A stretch of 64,000 bases of DNA from assembly GCA_035529075.1 (NCBI GenBank), contig DATKXK010000014.1, forward strand, positions 1-64,000. Direction: 5' to 3'. The position numbers and the translations under genes were made by a program. The notes under the pieces are model-generated. The model was not told the origin of the DNA and ran no database searches. It saw nothing but the letters and a program-made list of their open reading frames with translations. Positions 44,694-53,118 of the stretch are shown here, piece by piece. This DNA is from Acidobacteriota bacterium (lineage in GTDB: Bacteria > Zixibacteria > MSB-5A5 > GN15 > FEB-12). How positions within the stretch are numbered: the stretch's first letter is position 1; every line of letters begins with the position of its first letter.

Positions 44694-45185
44694 ATGAGTG
44701 AGAAATACATCCGGAAGCTCATCCGTCTTGTCGAAGAGTCGGAAATAGAGTCGCTGGAAGTTTCCAGTTGGGGGCGCAGGATACGGATTACACAGCGAAA
44801 CGCGGCCAGCTCAAACGGCGATCGAGATGCGCCCGCCGTCGTGCACACGGCCCAGGCGGTGGCTCCGGCCGTATCTCAGGTCGCTCCGGTCGACCGAGCG
44901 GCTGCGCCGCCGGCGCCGGAGACGGTCGAGGACACCGGCCGCCTGGTTGAAATAAAGTCGCCCATGGTGGGTACGTTCTATGCGGCACCCTCGCCCGAAT
45001 CGGATGCCTACGTCTCGCAGAACGAAAAAATCACGTCCGGCCAGGTGGTTTGCATTGTTGAAGCCATGAAGCTCATGAACGAGATAGAGTCGGAAGTCAG
45101 CGGGCGGGTGGTGAAGATCCTCGGTGAGAACGGCAAGCCGGTGGAATTCGGTCAGGTGTTGTTCCTGATCGACCTGGCCGGCTGA
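44694..45185 (+). CDS. accB: Biotin carboxyl carrier protein of acetyl-CoA carboxylase
   Basis: A 163-aa BCCP. It has an N-terminal helix region 'IRKLIRLVEESEIESLEVSSWG', an Ala/Pro-rich linker and a C-terminal biotinyl domain with 'VEAMKLMNEIES' (biotinylated K126). It carries CO2 from AccC to the carboxyltransferase in fatty-acid synthesis. ATG 44694 is preferred (GGGGA 6 nt upstream) over ATG 44688, which lies directly on the ribosome-binding site. accC normally follows directly; here pilT is inserted. Confidence 0.95.
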   Translation: MSEKYIRKLIRLVEESEIESLEVSSWGRRIRITQRNAASSNGDRDAPAVVHTAQAVAPAVSQVAPVDRAAAPPAPETVEDTGRLVEIKSPMVGTFYAAPSPESDAYVSQNEKITSGQVVCIVEAMKLMNEIESEVSGRVVKILGENGKPVEFGQVLFLIDLAG

Positions 45186-45209
45186 GCGCCATTCTGGAAA
45201 GGGAATTGG

Positions 45210-46361
45210 ATGACACTCAAGCAGATGCTGGTTGAGATGCTCAACCGGAACGCATCGGACCTGCATATCCGTGTCGGCATCCGGCCACATATTCGAGTGG
45301 ACGGCAGGCTCGAGCAAATCGCGACCGATCCCGTTACCATCGAGTCCATGGACCAGATTATGACCCAGGTGCTTAACGAAAAGCAGATCGAACGGTTCTA
45401 CCGCAAGAACGAAATGGACCTGGCTCTCTCGGTGGCCAAACTGGGCCGCTTCCGTATTAACCTGTTTCGCCAGCGCGGGACGGCCGGTATCGCCATTCGT
45501 GCCGTCAACACCACCGTGCCGTCGTTCCAGGAGTTGAATCTTCCGCCGACCGTGCAAAAACTGGCCCTGGAACACCGCGGTCTGATAATCGTAACCGGTA
45601 CCACCGGCTCGGGCAAGTCGACCACCCTGGCGGCCATGATTGAGCAGATGAACGCCGATCACCCCTGCAACATTCTGACCATCGAGGACCCGATCGAGTA
45701 TATCTATCGGGACAAGAAGTCCATCATATCGCAGCGAGAGGTGGGCGGGGACACGGAAACGTTTGCATCCGCCCTGCGCCACGCCTTTCGCCAGGACCCC
45801 GACGTCATCCTGATCGGTGAGGTGCGTGATCTGGAGACGATGTCAATTGCACTGACGGCGGCCGACACCGGCCACCTCGTGTTGACGACCCTGCACACGC
45901 TTAACGTCGTGGAGACCGTAACGCGTATCATCTCATTCTTTCCCCCTCATCAGCATCAGCAGATCAGGCTGCTGCTGGCCGGAACGCTCAAGGCGATCAT
46001 CTGCCAGCGCCTCCTGGCGCGCTCGGACATGCACGGGCGGGTTCCGGCCCTCGAAGTCCTGATTAACTCCGGTGCCATAAAGGACTGCCTTCTCGACGCG
46101 CAAAAGACGATTGACCTGCCCGAGTTGCTCGAACAGGGAGGGGTTCAGTACGGCACGCAGACGTTCGACCAGTCCATCATGATGTTGTACAAGCAGGGGA
46201 TGATCTCGTTTGAGGATGCGATGGCCAATGCCAGCAATCCCGACGACCTGGATCTGAGGCTCAAGGGGATCACCGGCGCCGCGGATCGCTGGACGGAGGA
46301 ACAGTCTGGATCGGCCGGCAAGAGCGCCGGCGACGCGCCGGGGGGCTTTTCGAAGTATTGA
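45210..46361 (+). CDS. pilT: Type IV pilus retraction ATPase PilT
   Basis: A 383-aa hexameric AAA+ motor ATPase that retracts type IV pili. It has an N-terminal PAS-like domain with 'NASDLHIRVGIRPHIRVDG', Walker A 'GTTGSGKST' at 130-138, an Asp box and Walker B 'DPDVILIGEVRDLETM', the His box 'GHLVLTTLHT' and the PilT-specific 'RLLLAGTLKAIICQRLL'. It has no zinc-ribbon, so it is PilT rather than PilB. A Ser/Gly-rich tail follows. It lies between accB and accC, unlike usual pil operons. Confidence 0.94.
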   Translation: MTLKQMLVEMLNRNASDLHIRVGIRPHIRVDGRLEQIATDPVTIESMDQIMTQVLNEKQIERFYRKNEMDLALSVAKLGRFRINLFRQRGTAGIAIRAVNTTVPSFQELNLPPTVQKLALEHRGLIIVTGTTGSGKSTTLAAMIEQMNADHPCNILTIEDPIEYIYRDKKSIISQREVGGDTETFASALRHAFRQDPDVILIGEVRDLETMSIALTAADTGHLVLTTLHTLNVVETVTRIISFFPPHQHQQIRLLLAGTLKAIICQRLLARSDMHGRVPALEVLINSGAIKDCLLDAQKTIDLPELLEQGGVQYGTQTFDQSIMMLYKQGMISFEDAMANASNPDDLDLRLKGITGAADRWTEEQSGSAGKSAGDAPGGFSKY

Positions 46362-46385
46362 TCGATAAGATTTCGGCAAAGTCAG

Positions 46386-46420
46386 GGCCACCAGCGCGTA
46401 CGTGCTGGTGGCCGTCGTTT
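46386..46420 (+). terminator. Probable terminator after pilT
   Basis: A perfect 10-bp stem GGCCACCAGC (46386-46395) with GCTGGTGGCC (46404-46413) is followed by GTCGTTTTG. The stem is strong but the T-run is short. Confidence 0.6.
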
Positions 46421-46565
46421 TGTCAGGGTTGCCGGCAAGGGGAACGCAGGCCGAGCGACCCGTTGTTCTTCGCGGGCTGCTCCGCGCCACCGGTCGACTT
46501 GGCGCCTTCGGCAAGGTGTGATAGTGTGCTAACTTATGGCCGGTCTACTTTTTCCACCTTGTCTA

Positions 46566-46594
46566 TTGTCAACCCGGGGGGAATAGGTTATCAT
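46566..46594 (+). promoter_or_regulatory. Promoter of the accC-gcv operon
   Basis: TTGTCA (46566-46571), a 17-bp spacer and TATCAT (46589-46594) are present; each box matches consensus at five of six bases. The transcript would begin near 46601, about 53 nt before accC. Confidence 0.65.
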
Positions 46595-46653
46595 AGGCAA
46601 CTAATTTAGCACGGCCTGGCAGGGTCGCGCTCACGATTGTTGAGGACGGAAAA

Positions 46654-48117
46654 TTGTTCGATAAGGTTCTGATTGCCAACCGGGGCGAAATCGCGCTACG
46701 GGTAATTCGTGCCTGCCGCGAACTCGGTTTGAAAACCGTCGCGGTGTACTCCGAGGCGGATCGTGACGCCCTGCACGTGCGCTTTGCGGACGAGGACGTG
46801 TGCATCGGACCGCCCCAACCCAGGCAGTCTTATCTGGATTTCAGGCGCATTATCGCGGCCGCTGAAGTGACCAACGCCGGGGCCATCCATCCGGGCTACG
46901 GCTTTCTGGCCGAAAACGCCGACTTCGCCGACGTCTGCGAATCATGCGGGATCACCTTTATTGGACCCACCGCTCAGCAGATTCGCCAGATGGGGGACAA
47001 GGCTGCGGCCAAGAACCTCATGAGGGAAGCCGGGGTGCCGGTTATTCCCGGTTCCGACGGCGTGGTGGCCTCGTTTAAGCGTGCCACGGAAATCGCCCTG
47101 GAGGTCGGGTACCCGGTGATGTTGAAGGCGGTAGCCGGTGGCGGCGGCAAGGGCATGCGCATCTGCCACGACGTTGCCGATCTCGAGCGCGGGTTTCACG
47201 TCGCATCCACGGAAGCGGCGAACGCCTTCTCCAATCCCGACCTGTACCTTGAAAAGGTGATCGTGAATCCACATCACGTCGAAATACAGGTTATCGGTGA
47301 CGTGCACGGCAACTTCTTCCACTTCGGCGAGCGTGACTGCTCCATTCAGCGCCGTCACCAGAAGCTGATCGAGGAGACGCCGTCCCCGGCGATAACCGAC
47401 GAATTGCGTCGTTGCATGGGGCAGACGTCGTTACAGGGCGCCAGGAACGTCAACTATCGCGGCGTCGGGACCATCGAGTACCTTGTCGACAGTAAGGGCG
47501 ACTTTTACTTCATGGAGATGAACACGCGCATCCAGGTGGAGCATCCAATTACGGAGGAAGCGTACGAGGTCGACCTTGTCAAGGATCAGATCCTGGTGGC
47601 GCTGGGCGAGAAGCTGACCTACCGCCAGGAGGACCTGCGACCCCGGTGGGCGGCCATCGAGTGCCGCATCAACGCCGAGGACACCCAAAAGGATTTCCGG
47701 CCGAGTCCGGGGAAGATCGAGGCGATAAACGTTCCGGGAGGGCCGGGGGTTCGGGTCGACAAGGCCGTTTACGCCGGTTACGTGATACCACCGTACTACG
47801 ATTCGATGCTGGCCAAGCTGATTGTCCGGGCGCGCAGCCGCCGTGAAGCGATTCAGCGGATGAAACACTCGCTGACCGAGTTCGTCGTTCAGGGTGTCCC
47901 GACGACTATCCCGTTCCACCGGAAAATCTTCGAGCACCCCGACTTTACCGCCGGCGTCTACGACACTTCCTTTCTTGAAAAGTATGGGAATCTACAAGAG
48001 GCTCCCGAGGTTCCCCAGAAGACCGCCGTCACACTCAGGCGCCCCGGCGAGGCAGAATCCGCAGGGGAACCGTCTGGAAGGCATGAAACGGTAACGATCA
48101 ACAAAGACTCCGAGTAA
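46654..48117 (+). CDS. accC: Biotin carboxylase subunit of acetyl-CoA carboxylase
   Basis: A 487-aa ATP-grasp enzyme that carboxylates the biotin of AccB with ATP and bicarbonate. It has the N-terminal '[22 protein letters not shown]' motif, the glycine-rich ATP loop '[13 protein letters not shown]', and '[17 protein letters not shown]' with catalytic Glu/Arg residues. The C-terminal tail is about 35 residues longer than usual and low in complexity. The TTG start is supported by GAGGA upstream. It is followed 18 bp later by gcvH, linking it to the glycine cleavage genes. Confidence 0.95.
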   Translation: MFDKVLIANRGEIALRVIRACRELGLKTVAVYSEADRDALHVRFADEDVCIGPPQPRQSYLDFRRIIAAAEVTNAGAIHPGYGFLAENADFADVCESCGITFIGPTAQQIRQMGDKAAAKNLMREAGVPVIPGSDGVVASFKRATEIALEVGYPVMLKAVAGGGGKGMRICHDVADLERGFHVASTEAANAFSNPDLYLEKVIVNPHHVEIQVIGDVHGNFFHFGERDCSIQRRHQKLIEETPSPAITDELRRCMGQTSLQGARNVNYRGVGTIEYLVDSKGDFYFMEMNTRIQVEHPITEEAYEVDLVKDQILVALGEKLTYRQEDLRPRWAAIECRINAEDTQKDFRPSPGKIEAINVPGGPGVRVDKAVYAGYVIPPYYDSMLAKLIVRARSRREAIQRMKHSLTEFVVQGVPTTIPFHRKIFEHPDFTAGVYDTSFLEKYGNLQEAPEVPQKTAVTLRRPGEAESAGEPSGRHETVTINKDSE

Positions 48118-48135
48118 GCGGAGGGAGGTTTTCCA

Positions 48136-48519
48136 GTGAACGTACCTGCTGACTTGAAATACACCAAGGAACACGAATGGGTAAGGGTTGACGGGAACAC
48201 CGCCACAATCGGCATCACCGACTGGGCACAGTCCGAACTCGGTGACATCGTCTTCGTGGAACTGCCGGAGGTTGGAATCGACGTGGCGCAGATGGGTGCG
48301 TTCGGTACCATCGAGGCCGTCAAGGCGGTGTCGGAGTTATACTCGCCGGTCACGGGCAAAGTCGTTCAGATCAACGAAGTGCTCGAGAATGATCCAATGG
48401 CCATCAACCGCGATCCGTACGGTGAGGGCTGGATGATCAAGGTGGAAATCCCCGACACCGATCAGATCGAAGAGCTTCTCGATCCGGGGGTCTACACCAA
48501 GCTCGTGGAAGAACACTAG
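48136..48519 (+). CDS. gcvH: Glycine cleavage system H protein
   Basis: A 127-aa lipoyl-carrier protein shuttling the aminomethyl group between the P, T and L proteins of glycine decarboxylase. It has 'YTKEHEWVRVDG' at the N-terminus and the lipoylation site K63 in 'FGTIEAVKAVSELYSP'. It starts at GTG 48136 after GGAGG. Lipoylation is presumably by LipA (3901). The P-protein subunits follow; gcvT and lpd are not in the window. Confidence 0.95.
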   Translation: MNVPADLKYTKEHEWVRVDGNTATIGITDWAQSELGDIVFVELPEVGIDVAQMGAFGTIEAVKAVSELYSPVTGKVVQINEVLENDPMAINRDPYGEGWMIKVEIPDTDQIEELLDPGVYTKLVEEH

Positions 48520-48572
48520 GCGGACCGGCGGGGGCGCCGAAACCGTGTTTCTGCTCGCTGCGAAGGTAAGTT

Positions 48573-49931
48573 ATGCCATACGTTTCCAACACCGGGGATG
48601 ACCGTCGCCGCATGCTCAAGACCATTGGTGTCGATTCGTTCGAGAGTTTGCTTGACACCGTTCCTGAAAAGCTGCGACTCAATCGGCCGCTGGATATCCC
48701 GGCCATGTCCGAGCCGGCATTGCTGGCCGATATTGAACGCCTTTCCAGCCGGAATCAGCAGGGGCTGACCTGTTTCGCAGGCGGCGGCGTCTATGATCAC
48801 TTCATTCCCTCGGCCCTCACGGCCCTTCTGGGCCGTCCCGAGTTCATGACGGCCTATACCCCGTACCAGGCCGAAGTTGCCCAGGGTACGCTCCAGGTTA
48901 TTTACGAATTTCAGACTCACATCTGTCGCCTGACGGGCATGGAGGTCGCCAACGCGTCGATGTACGACGGCGCCACGGCGGCTGCCGAGGCGGCTATCAT
49001 TGCCACGGCCGTGACCCGCCGCAAGAAAGTGGTCCTCTCGGCCACGGTCAACCCGCTCTTCCGACAGGTTGTCAACGCTTACCTTCCCGTCCGGGGTATT
49101 GAGGTTGTGACGGTGCCGATGAAGGACGGGGTCACGGACCTGAACCGGCTCGTCGATGCAGTTGACGAACAGACTGCCTGTGTGCTGGTCGCGCAACCGA
49201 ACTTCTTTGGTCATCTCGAAGAAATCGAGCCGGTACGTGACGCCAGTAGCAAGGTCGGGAGCAGGCTGGTGCTTGCCGTCGACCCGATCGCCCAGGCCGT
49301 GCTCAAAACACCGGCCGAGTACGGGGCGGACATCGCGGTCGGCGAGGGCCAGCCGCTGGGCATGCCCATGTCTTTCGGCGGTCCCCTGCTGGGATTCTTT
49401 GCCGCCAAGAAAGAGTTGATTCGCAGTCTGCCGGGGCGCCTGGCCGCAAGAACGACCGACATAGAGGGCAAGACGGGATTTGTGCTGACGCTTCAGACGC
49501 GCGAGCAGCACATCCGCCGCGAAAAGGCGACTTCGAACATCTGCACCAATCAAGCCCTGTGCGCCACGGCGGCGGCTATTTACATGAGCCTGATGGGCAG
49601 GACCGGGCTTAAGAAGGTGGCTCTACTGTCAGCGGAAAACGCTCAACTGGCCGCCCGTCAGATACTGGCCCTGGAAGGTTACGCGCCGTTTTCACAGGCT
49701 CCGTTCGTGAGAGAGTTCGCGATCAGGACTCCCCGTCCGGCTATCGAGGTGGTCCAGAGCATGATCGAACGGCACGGTGTGTTGCCGGGGATCAACGCCG
49801 GTCGCTGGTATAAGGGGCTGGAAAACTGCCTGATTGTCGCTTTCACCGAGTTGAGAACCCCCTCCGATATCGAGAAGCTCGTGGACGGCCTGAAGGAGTT
49901 GGCAGGCAGTGGTGTATTGTCAGGTTTGTAG
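48573..49931 (+). CDS. gcvPA: Glycine dehydrogenase (decarboxylating) subunit 1
   Basis: A 452-aa N-terminal half of the split P-protein. It has 'YVSNTGDDRRRMLKTIG', 'FAGGGVYDHFIPSALTAL' and 'YTPYQAEVAQGTLQVIYEFQ'-type segments characteristic of GcvPA. The PLP lysine is in the other subunit, gcvPB at 51599. The two subunits are usually adjacent; here three small genes lie between them. Its 3' end overlaps a GTG-started zinc-ribbon gene by 23 bp. Confidence 0.95.
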   Translation: MPYVSNTGDDRRRMLKTIGVDSFESLLDTVPEKLRLNRPLDIPAMSEPALLADIERLSSRNQQGLTCFAGGGVYDHFIPSALTALLGRPEFMTAYTPYQAEVAQGTLQVIYEFQTHICRLTGMEVANASMYDGATAAAEAAIIATAVTRRKKVVLSATVNPLFRQVVNAYLPVRGIEVVTVPMKDGVTDLNRLVDAVDEQTACVLVAQPNFFGHLEEIEPVRDASSKVGSRLVLAVDPIAQAVLKTPAEYGADIAVGEGQPLGMPMSFGGPLLGFFAAKKELIRSLPGRLAARTTDIEGKTGFVLTLQTREQHIRREKATSNICTNQALCATAAAIYMSLMGRTGLKKVALLSAENAQLAARQILALEGYAPFSQAPFVREFAIRTPRPAIEVVQSMIERHGVLPGINAGRWYKGLENCLIVAFTELRTPSDIEKLVDGLKELAGSGVLSGL

Positions 49932-50268
49932 GACTGAGTGGGAGGAGAGCCTCTCGCAGTGTCCCATCTGCGGCAGGGAGTTGCGGGAAGGCACGGATAC
50001 CGATGAGGAGGCCTCGTGGGTTCTGCTCGGGACGATTGTCGACAAAGTGTCCGCTGATTTTGCCAGGGAGGTTCTGAAATCGTACGAGATTCCGGCGGTG
50101 GTTATTTCGAAATCGGGCTTCTTCGGGGATATCGGAGTGCCGCTGCACCCGTTTTACTCCAGCAAGTCGGCCCTTTTCGAGGTATCCGTGCCGTCGGTGC
50201 ACGTTGAGGAGGCCGCCGAGGTTTTGGACATGACTCTTGGGGATAGCTGGCGACGTGAGGAGAAGTGA
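49909..50268 (+). CDS. Zinc-ribbon plus DUF2007-like protein, copy 1
   Basis: A 119-aa protein with an N-terminal zinc ribbon ('CQVCRTEWEESLSQCPICG'), followed by a DUF2007-like alpha/beta domain at about 35-115 with 'SADFAREVLKSYEIPAVV'. The domain resembles small regulatory folds thought to sense or transmit signals, but the function is unproven. It starts at GTG 49909 inside gcvPA. The next gene has the same architecture, so the pair is a local duplication. Confidence 0.8.
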   Translation: MVYCQVCRTEWEESLSQCPICGRELREGTDTDEEASWVLLGTIVDKVSADFAREVLKSYEIPAVVISKSGFFGDIGVPLHPFYSSKSALFEVSVPSVHVEEAAEVLDMTLGDSWRREEK

Positions 50269-50649
50269 ATGCCCATTTGTCCGAAATGCAATTACGAGTT
50301 TCGGCCGGACGAAACGGTCTGTCCCGACTGCCATGAACCGCTCATGGCTCATTCGTGGCTGAAGGCGGCGGCGGAGACGCCGGACGACAGTTGGGTACGG
50401 GTGTGCCAGGTGGCCGGCGAGGTGAAATCCACCGTTGCCAAAGGCGTCCTGGACTCGAACAACATCCCGTCGATTGTGCTGTCTTCATCGTTCGACGGCG
50501 GTGAGTCGGTCACGGCCGTATCGGCGGCGTTGCCGCGCTCCGGCGATGGCAACGAGGTGCTGATGGTTCCTCGGGAGTTCCAACAGGAAGCGGTGTTGAT
50601 TCTCCAGGCCGTGCTGGGAGATGACTTTCAGGAGTTGGATAACAGGTAA
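50269..50649 (+). CDS. Zinc-ribbon plus DUF2007-like protein, copy 2
   Basis: A 126-aa paralogue of the preceding gene. It has a zinc ribbon 'CPKCNYEFRPDETVCPDCHE', then a DUF2007-like domain with 'VKSTVAKGVLDSNNIPSIVLSS' and 'VLMVPREFQQEAVLIL'. It begins immediately after the previous stop. The sequence similarity to copy 1 is modest, indicating an old duplication. It lies between the split glycine decarboxylase genes and directly before the thioredoxin-like selenoprotein candidate. Confidence 0.8.
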   Translation: MPICPKCNYEFRPDETVCPDCHEPLMAHSWLKAAAETPDDSWVRVCQVAGEVKSTVAKGVLDSNNIPSIVLSSSFDGGESVTAVSAALPRSGDGNEVLMVPREFQQEAVLILQAVLGDDFQELDNR

Positions 50650-50680
50650 GCGATCAACTGCTACGAGATTGGAGAAGTGC

Positions 50681-51559
50681 ATGACAAAGAAAGTGATCAT
50701 CATTGGCGTTCTGGCGGTACTGGCCATTGCCGGGCTGTCGTGTACGGCCACAAAGGACCGCGTGTCGGTGGCCGGCCTGACCATGGCGCCGTTTCACACC
50801 AGCTTTGCGGACGCGACGGCGGCCGCCGCGGACGGGAACCGCAACATTCTGATCGACTTCTACACCGACTGGTGAAAGTACTGCAAGATGCTGGACACGG
50901 TCGTGTTCGTAGATAGTGTTGCCATTGATTTCTTTGCTAATGACGTTGTGCTGGCCAAGGTCAATGCTGAAGTTGATACCGTCCTGGCCCAACAGTACCA
51001 CGTGCGTGGATATCCCACCTCCGTCCTGATGGACAAAGACGGACAGGAGATCGACCGGATTGTCGGCTACAAGCCGGCGGAGGAGTTCCTCCAGACAATC
51101 CGCGACTATGCCAACGGCATAGGGACGCTCGACGACCTGCTGCGTCGGGCCGAGACCGAATCGGACCGTACCCTCTTTTCCGAGATTGCGGATAAGTACA
51201 AGTATCGCGGCGGTTCCGAAGAAGCGCTGGCCTGGTATTCCCGCGTGCTCGAGGCAGGCGATCCGCGTGACTCGCTGGCCGGGGAGACGCGCACGGCCAT
51301 CGCCGACCTGTTCCGGCGCGACCGGGACTATGACCGCGCCCTCGAGGAATTCAGCGGGATTGCCGAAGACTTCGCAGGCACGATGTACGCCCAGGATGCG
51401 GAAATCTACAAGGCCATAATCTATCACCAGAAAGGCGATACGGCTACGGCCATTGAGGCCTTCGAGGGCTACATCGAGCACTACCCGGAATCTGAAGACG
51501 TTGAGTACGCGCAAAGTCAGATTGAGAAACTGAAGAACCCGGCGGCAGGGGATAAATAG
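50681..51559 (+). CDS. Thioredoxin-like TPR selenoprotein (in-frame TGA = Sec65)
   Basis: ATG 50681 has GGAG 6 nt upstream. The frame reads a hydrophobic signal ('VLAIAGLSC', a permissive lipobox), then 'ILIDFYTDW', a TGA at 50873-50875, and 'KYCKMLD'. It continues in the same frame to 51559. The TGA stands exactly where the first Cys of the thioredoxin WCxxC motif belongs, giving W-Sec-K-Y-C. The rest is a complete thioredoxin fold, including the cis-Pro segment 'GYPTSVLMDKDGQEIDRIVGY', followed by TPR-like helices (about 160-285). A SECIS-like hairpin follows the TGA. The readthrough product is 292 aa. Reading the TGA as a stop would give two useless fragments. A sequencing error or pseudogene is the alternative. 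Confidence 0.82.
50893..50908 (+). promoter_or_regulatory. Bacterial SECIS-like hairpin
   Basis: GGACAC (50893-50898) pairs with GTGTTC (50903-50908) through five Watson-Crick pairs and one G-U, closing a GGUC tetraloop. The loop's GG begins 23 nt after the UGA. An apical loop containing GGU at about this distance is the core feature recognised by SelB in bacterial SECIS elements (for example E. coli fdhF). Confidence 0.7.
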
Positions 51560-51598
51560 CATGGTGCCAGCCGAACGTTGTGTCGGCGCGCGAGGTAA

Positions 51599-53059
51599 GT
51601 GACTACGGTGGAAGAAAAGGTTCTGATCTACGAGAAATCGGTGCCCGGTCGCGTGGGTTACACGCTGCCGGAGACCGGGCGGACCGAGGAGGAGATCCTC
51701 TCGGCCATCCCGGCCGGATTCCGGCGTACCGAGGATGCCGCCCTGCCGGAAATGGCCGAGCCCGAGGTGGTGCGTCACTTCGTCAACATGTCGGTGAAAA
51801 ATCACCACATCGACCGGGGTTTTTACCCCCTTGGTTCGTGTACGATGAAGTACAACCCGAAGCTCAATGATGTTGCGGCGGCGCTGCCGGGGTTCACCCG
51901 TCTTCATCCGCTGGCGCCGTGCAGCAGTGCCGTCGGCAGCCTGCAACTTATGTGGGACCTGGCCCGCGATCTGAGTGAGATATCCGGCTTCCCGCACGTG
52001 ACCCTCCAGCCGGTGGCCGGCGCTCACGGTGAGTTGTGCGGGCTGCTCATCATGCGCGCCTGTCACCTTGAGCGGGGCGCCAACCGCAGCAAGATCATTA
52101 TTCCCGACTCGGCGCACGGCACCAATCCGGCTTCCGTATCGTCCGTGGGATACACCACCGTCCAGGTCAGGTCGGACGAACGGGGGATGATATCGCCGGA
52201 GGCGGTGGCCGAGGTGATGACTGACGACGTGGCCGGGATGATGCTGACGAATCCGAACACGGTGGGGCTTTTCGAGAGCAACGTTGCCGAAATCGCGGAG
52301 GTTGTTCACCGTGGCGGCGGCTTGATGTACATGGACGGAGCCAACCTGAATGCCAACATGGGTATTTTCCGCCCCGGCGACATCGGGTTCGACATGATGC
52401 ACTTCAACCTGCACAAGACCTTTTCCACGCCTCACGGCGGCGGCGGGCCGGGCGGCGGGGCCATCGGCGTCGTCGACGAGCTGGAGAAGTTCCTGCCGTA
52501 CCCGGTGCTGCAGAGGAATGAGGAAGGGGAGCTGTCTTTGAACAGCGATCGGCCCGATTCGATCGGCAGCATCCATTCATTTTACGGGAATTTCGCGAGC
52601 ATGGTGCGCGCCTACGCGTATATCCGGACCCTTGGCGGTGCCGGGTTGCTCCGGGCCTCGGAGAACGCCGTCCTCAACGCCAACTACCTGCTGGCGCTCC
52701 TGCGCCACGATTTCGACCTGCCGTACACTTCGCACTGCATGCACGAGTTTGTTCTTTCGGGCAATCGGCAGAAGAAACTCGGCGTCAGGACGGCGGACAT
52801 CTCCAAGCGACTGCTGGATTTCGGAGTCCATGCGCCCACCAACTACTTCCCGCTGATCGTGCCTGAGGCCCTGATGATCGAACCGACGGAAACGGAAACC
52901 AGGGAGACGCTGGAGCACTTCGCGGCGATCATGAAGCAGATTGCGCGCGAGGCCGAGCAGTCGCCTGAGGTGGTTACATCGGCGCCTCATTCCACGCCGG
53001 TGCGCCGCCTGGATGAAACCAAAGCATCGCGCTTGCAGGATGTCAACTACGCCGGCTGA
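51599..53059 (+). CDS. gcvPB: Glycine dehydrogenase (decarboxylating) subunit 2
   Basis: A 486-aa C-terminal half of the split P-protein, containing the PLP-binding lysine K273 in 'MHFNLHKTFSTPHGGGGPG'. The usual motif 'FYPLGSCTMKYNPKLND' is also present. With GcvPA it decarboxylates glycine and passes the aminomethyl group to GcvH. GTG 51599 lies only 3 nt from GAGG, so GTG 51608 may be the true start. It is separated from gcvPA by two zinc-ribbon genes and the thioredoxin-like gene, all on the same strand with short gaps. Confidence 0.95.
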   Translation: MTTVEEKVLIYEKSVPGRVGYTLPETGRTEEEILSAIPAGFRRTEDAALPEMAEPEVVRHFVNMSVKNHHIDRGFYPLGSCTMKYNPKLNDVAAALPGFTRLHPLAPCSSAVGSLQLMWDLARDLSEISGFPHVTLQPVAGAHGELCGLLIMRACHLERGANRSKIIIPDSAHGTNPASVSSVGYTTVQVRSDERGMISPEAVAEVMTDDVAGMMLTNPNTVGLFESNVAEIAEVVHRGGGLMYMDGANLNANMGIFRPGDIGFDMMHFNLHKTFSTPHGGGGPGGGAIGVVDELEKFLPYPVLQRNEEGELSLNSDRPDSIGSIHSFYGNFASMVRAYAYIRTLGGAGLLRASENAVLNANYLLALLRHDFDLPYTSHCMHEFVLSGNRQKKLGVRTADISKRLLDFGVHAPTNYFPLIVPEALMIEPTETETRETLEHFAAIMKQIAREAEQSPEVVTSAPHSTPVRRLDETKASRLQDVNYAG

Positions 53060-53118
53060 CTCGGCGGCCTCTGTCATAGTCTACCGACTTCTGCCGTCAA
53101 GGGGTCGGTCTGTTTTAT

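Noticed and set aside
46414..46653. Possible glycine riboswitch ahead of the gcv genes
   Set aside because: No tandem aptamer motifs were recognised; gcvH follows accC with an 18-bp gap and only a plain promoter is seen upstream of accC.
50873..50875. Interpretation of the TGA as a true stop making a pseudogene
   Set aside because: The frame stays open and well conserved on both sides, the TGA is exactly at the catalytic Cys position, and a SECIS-like hairpin follows. A sequencing error cannot be excluded from sequence alone.
50654..52576. Long open frame (640 codons) on the minus strand
   Set aside because: It is antisense to the thioredoxin-like and gcvPB genes, has no family features, and reflects G+C-rich codon bias on the opposite strand.
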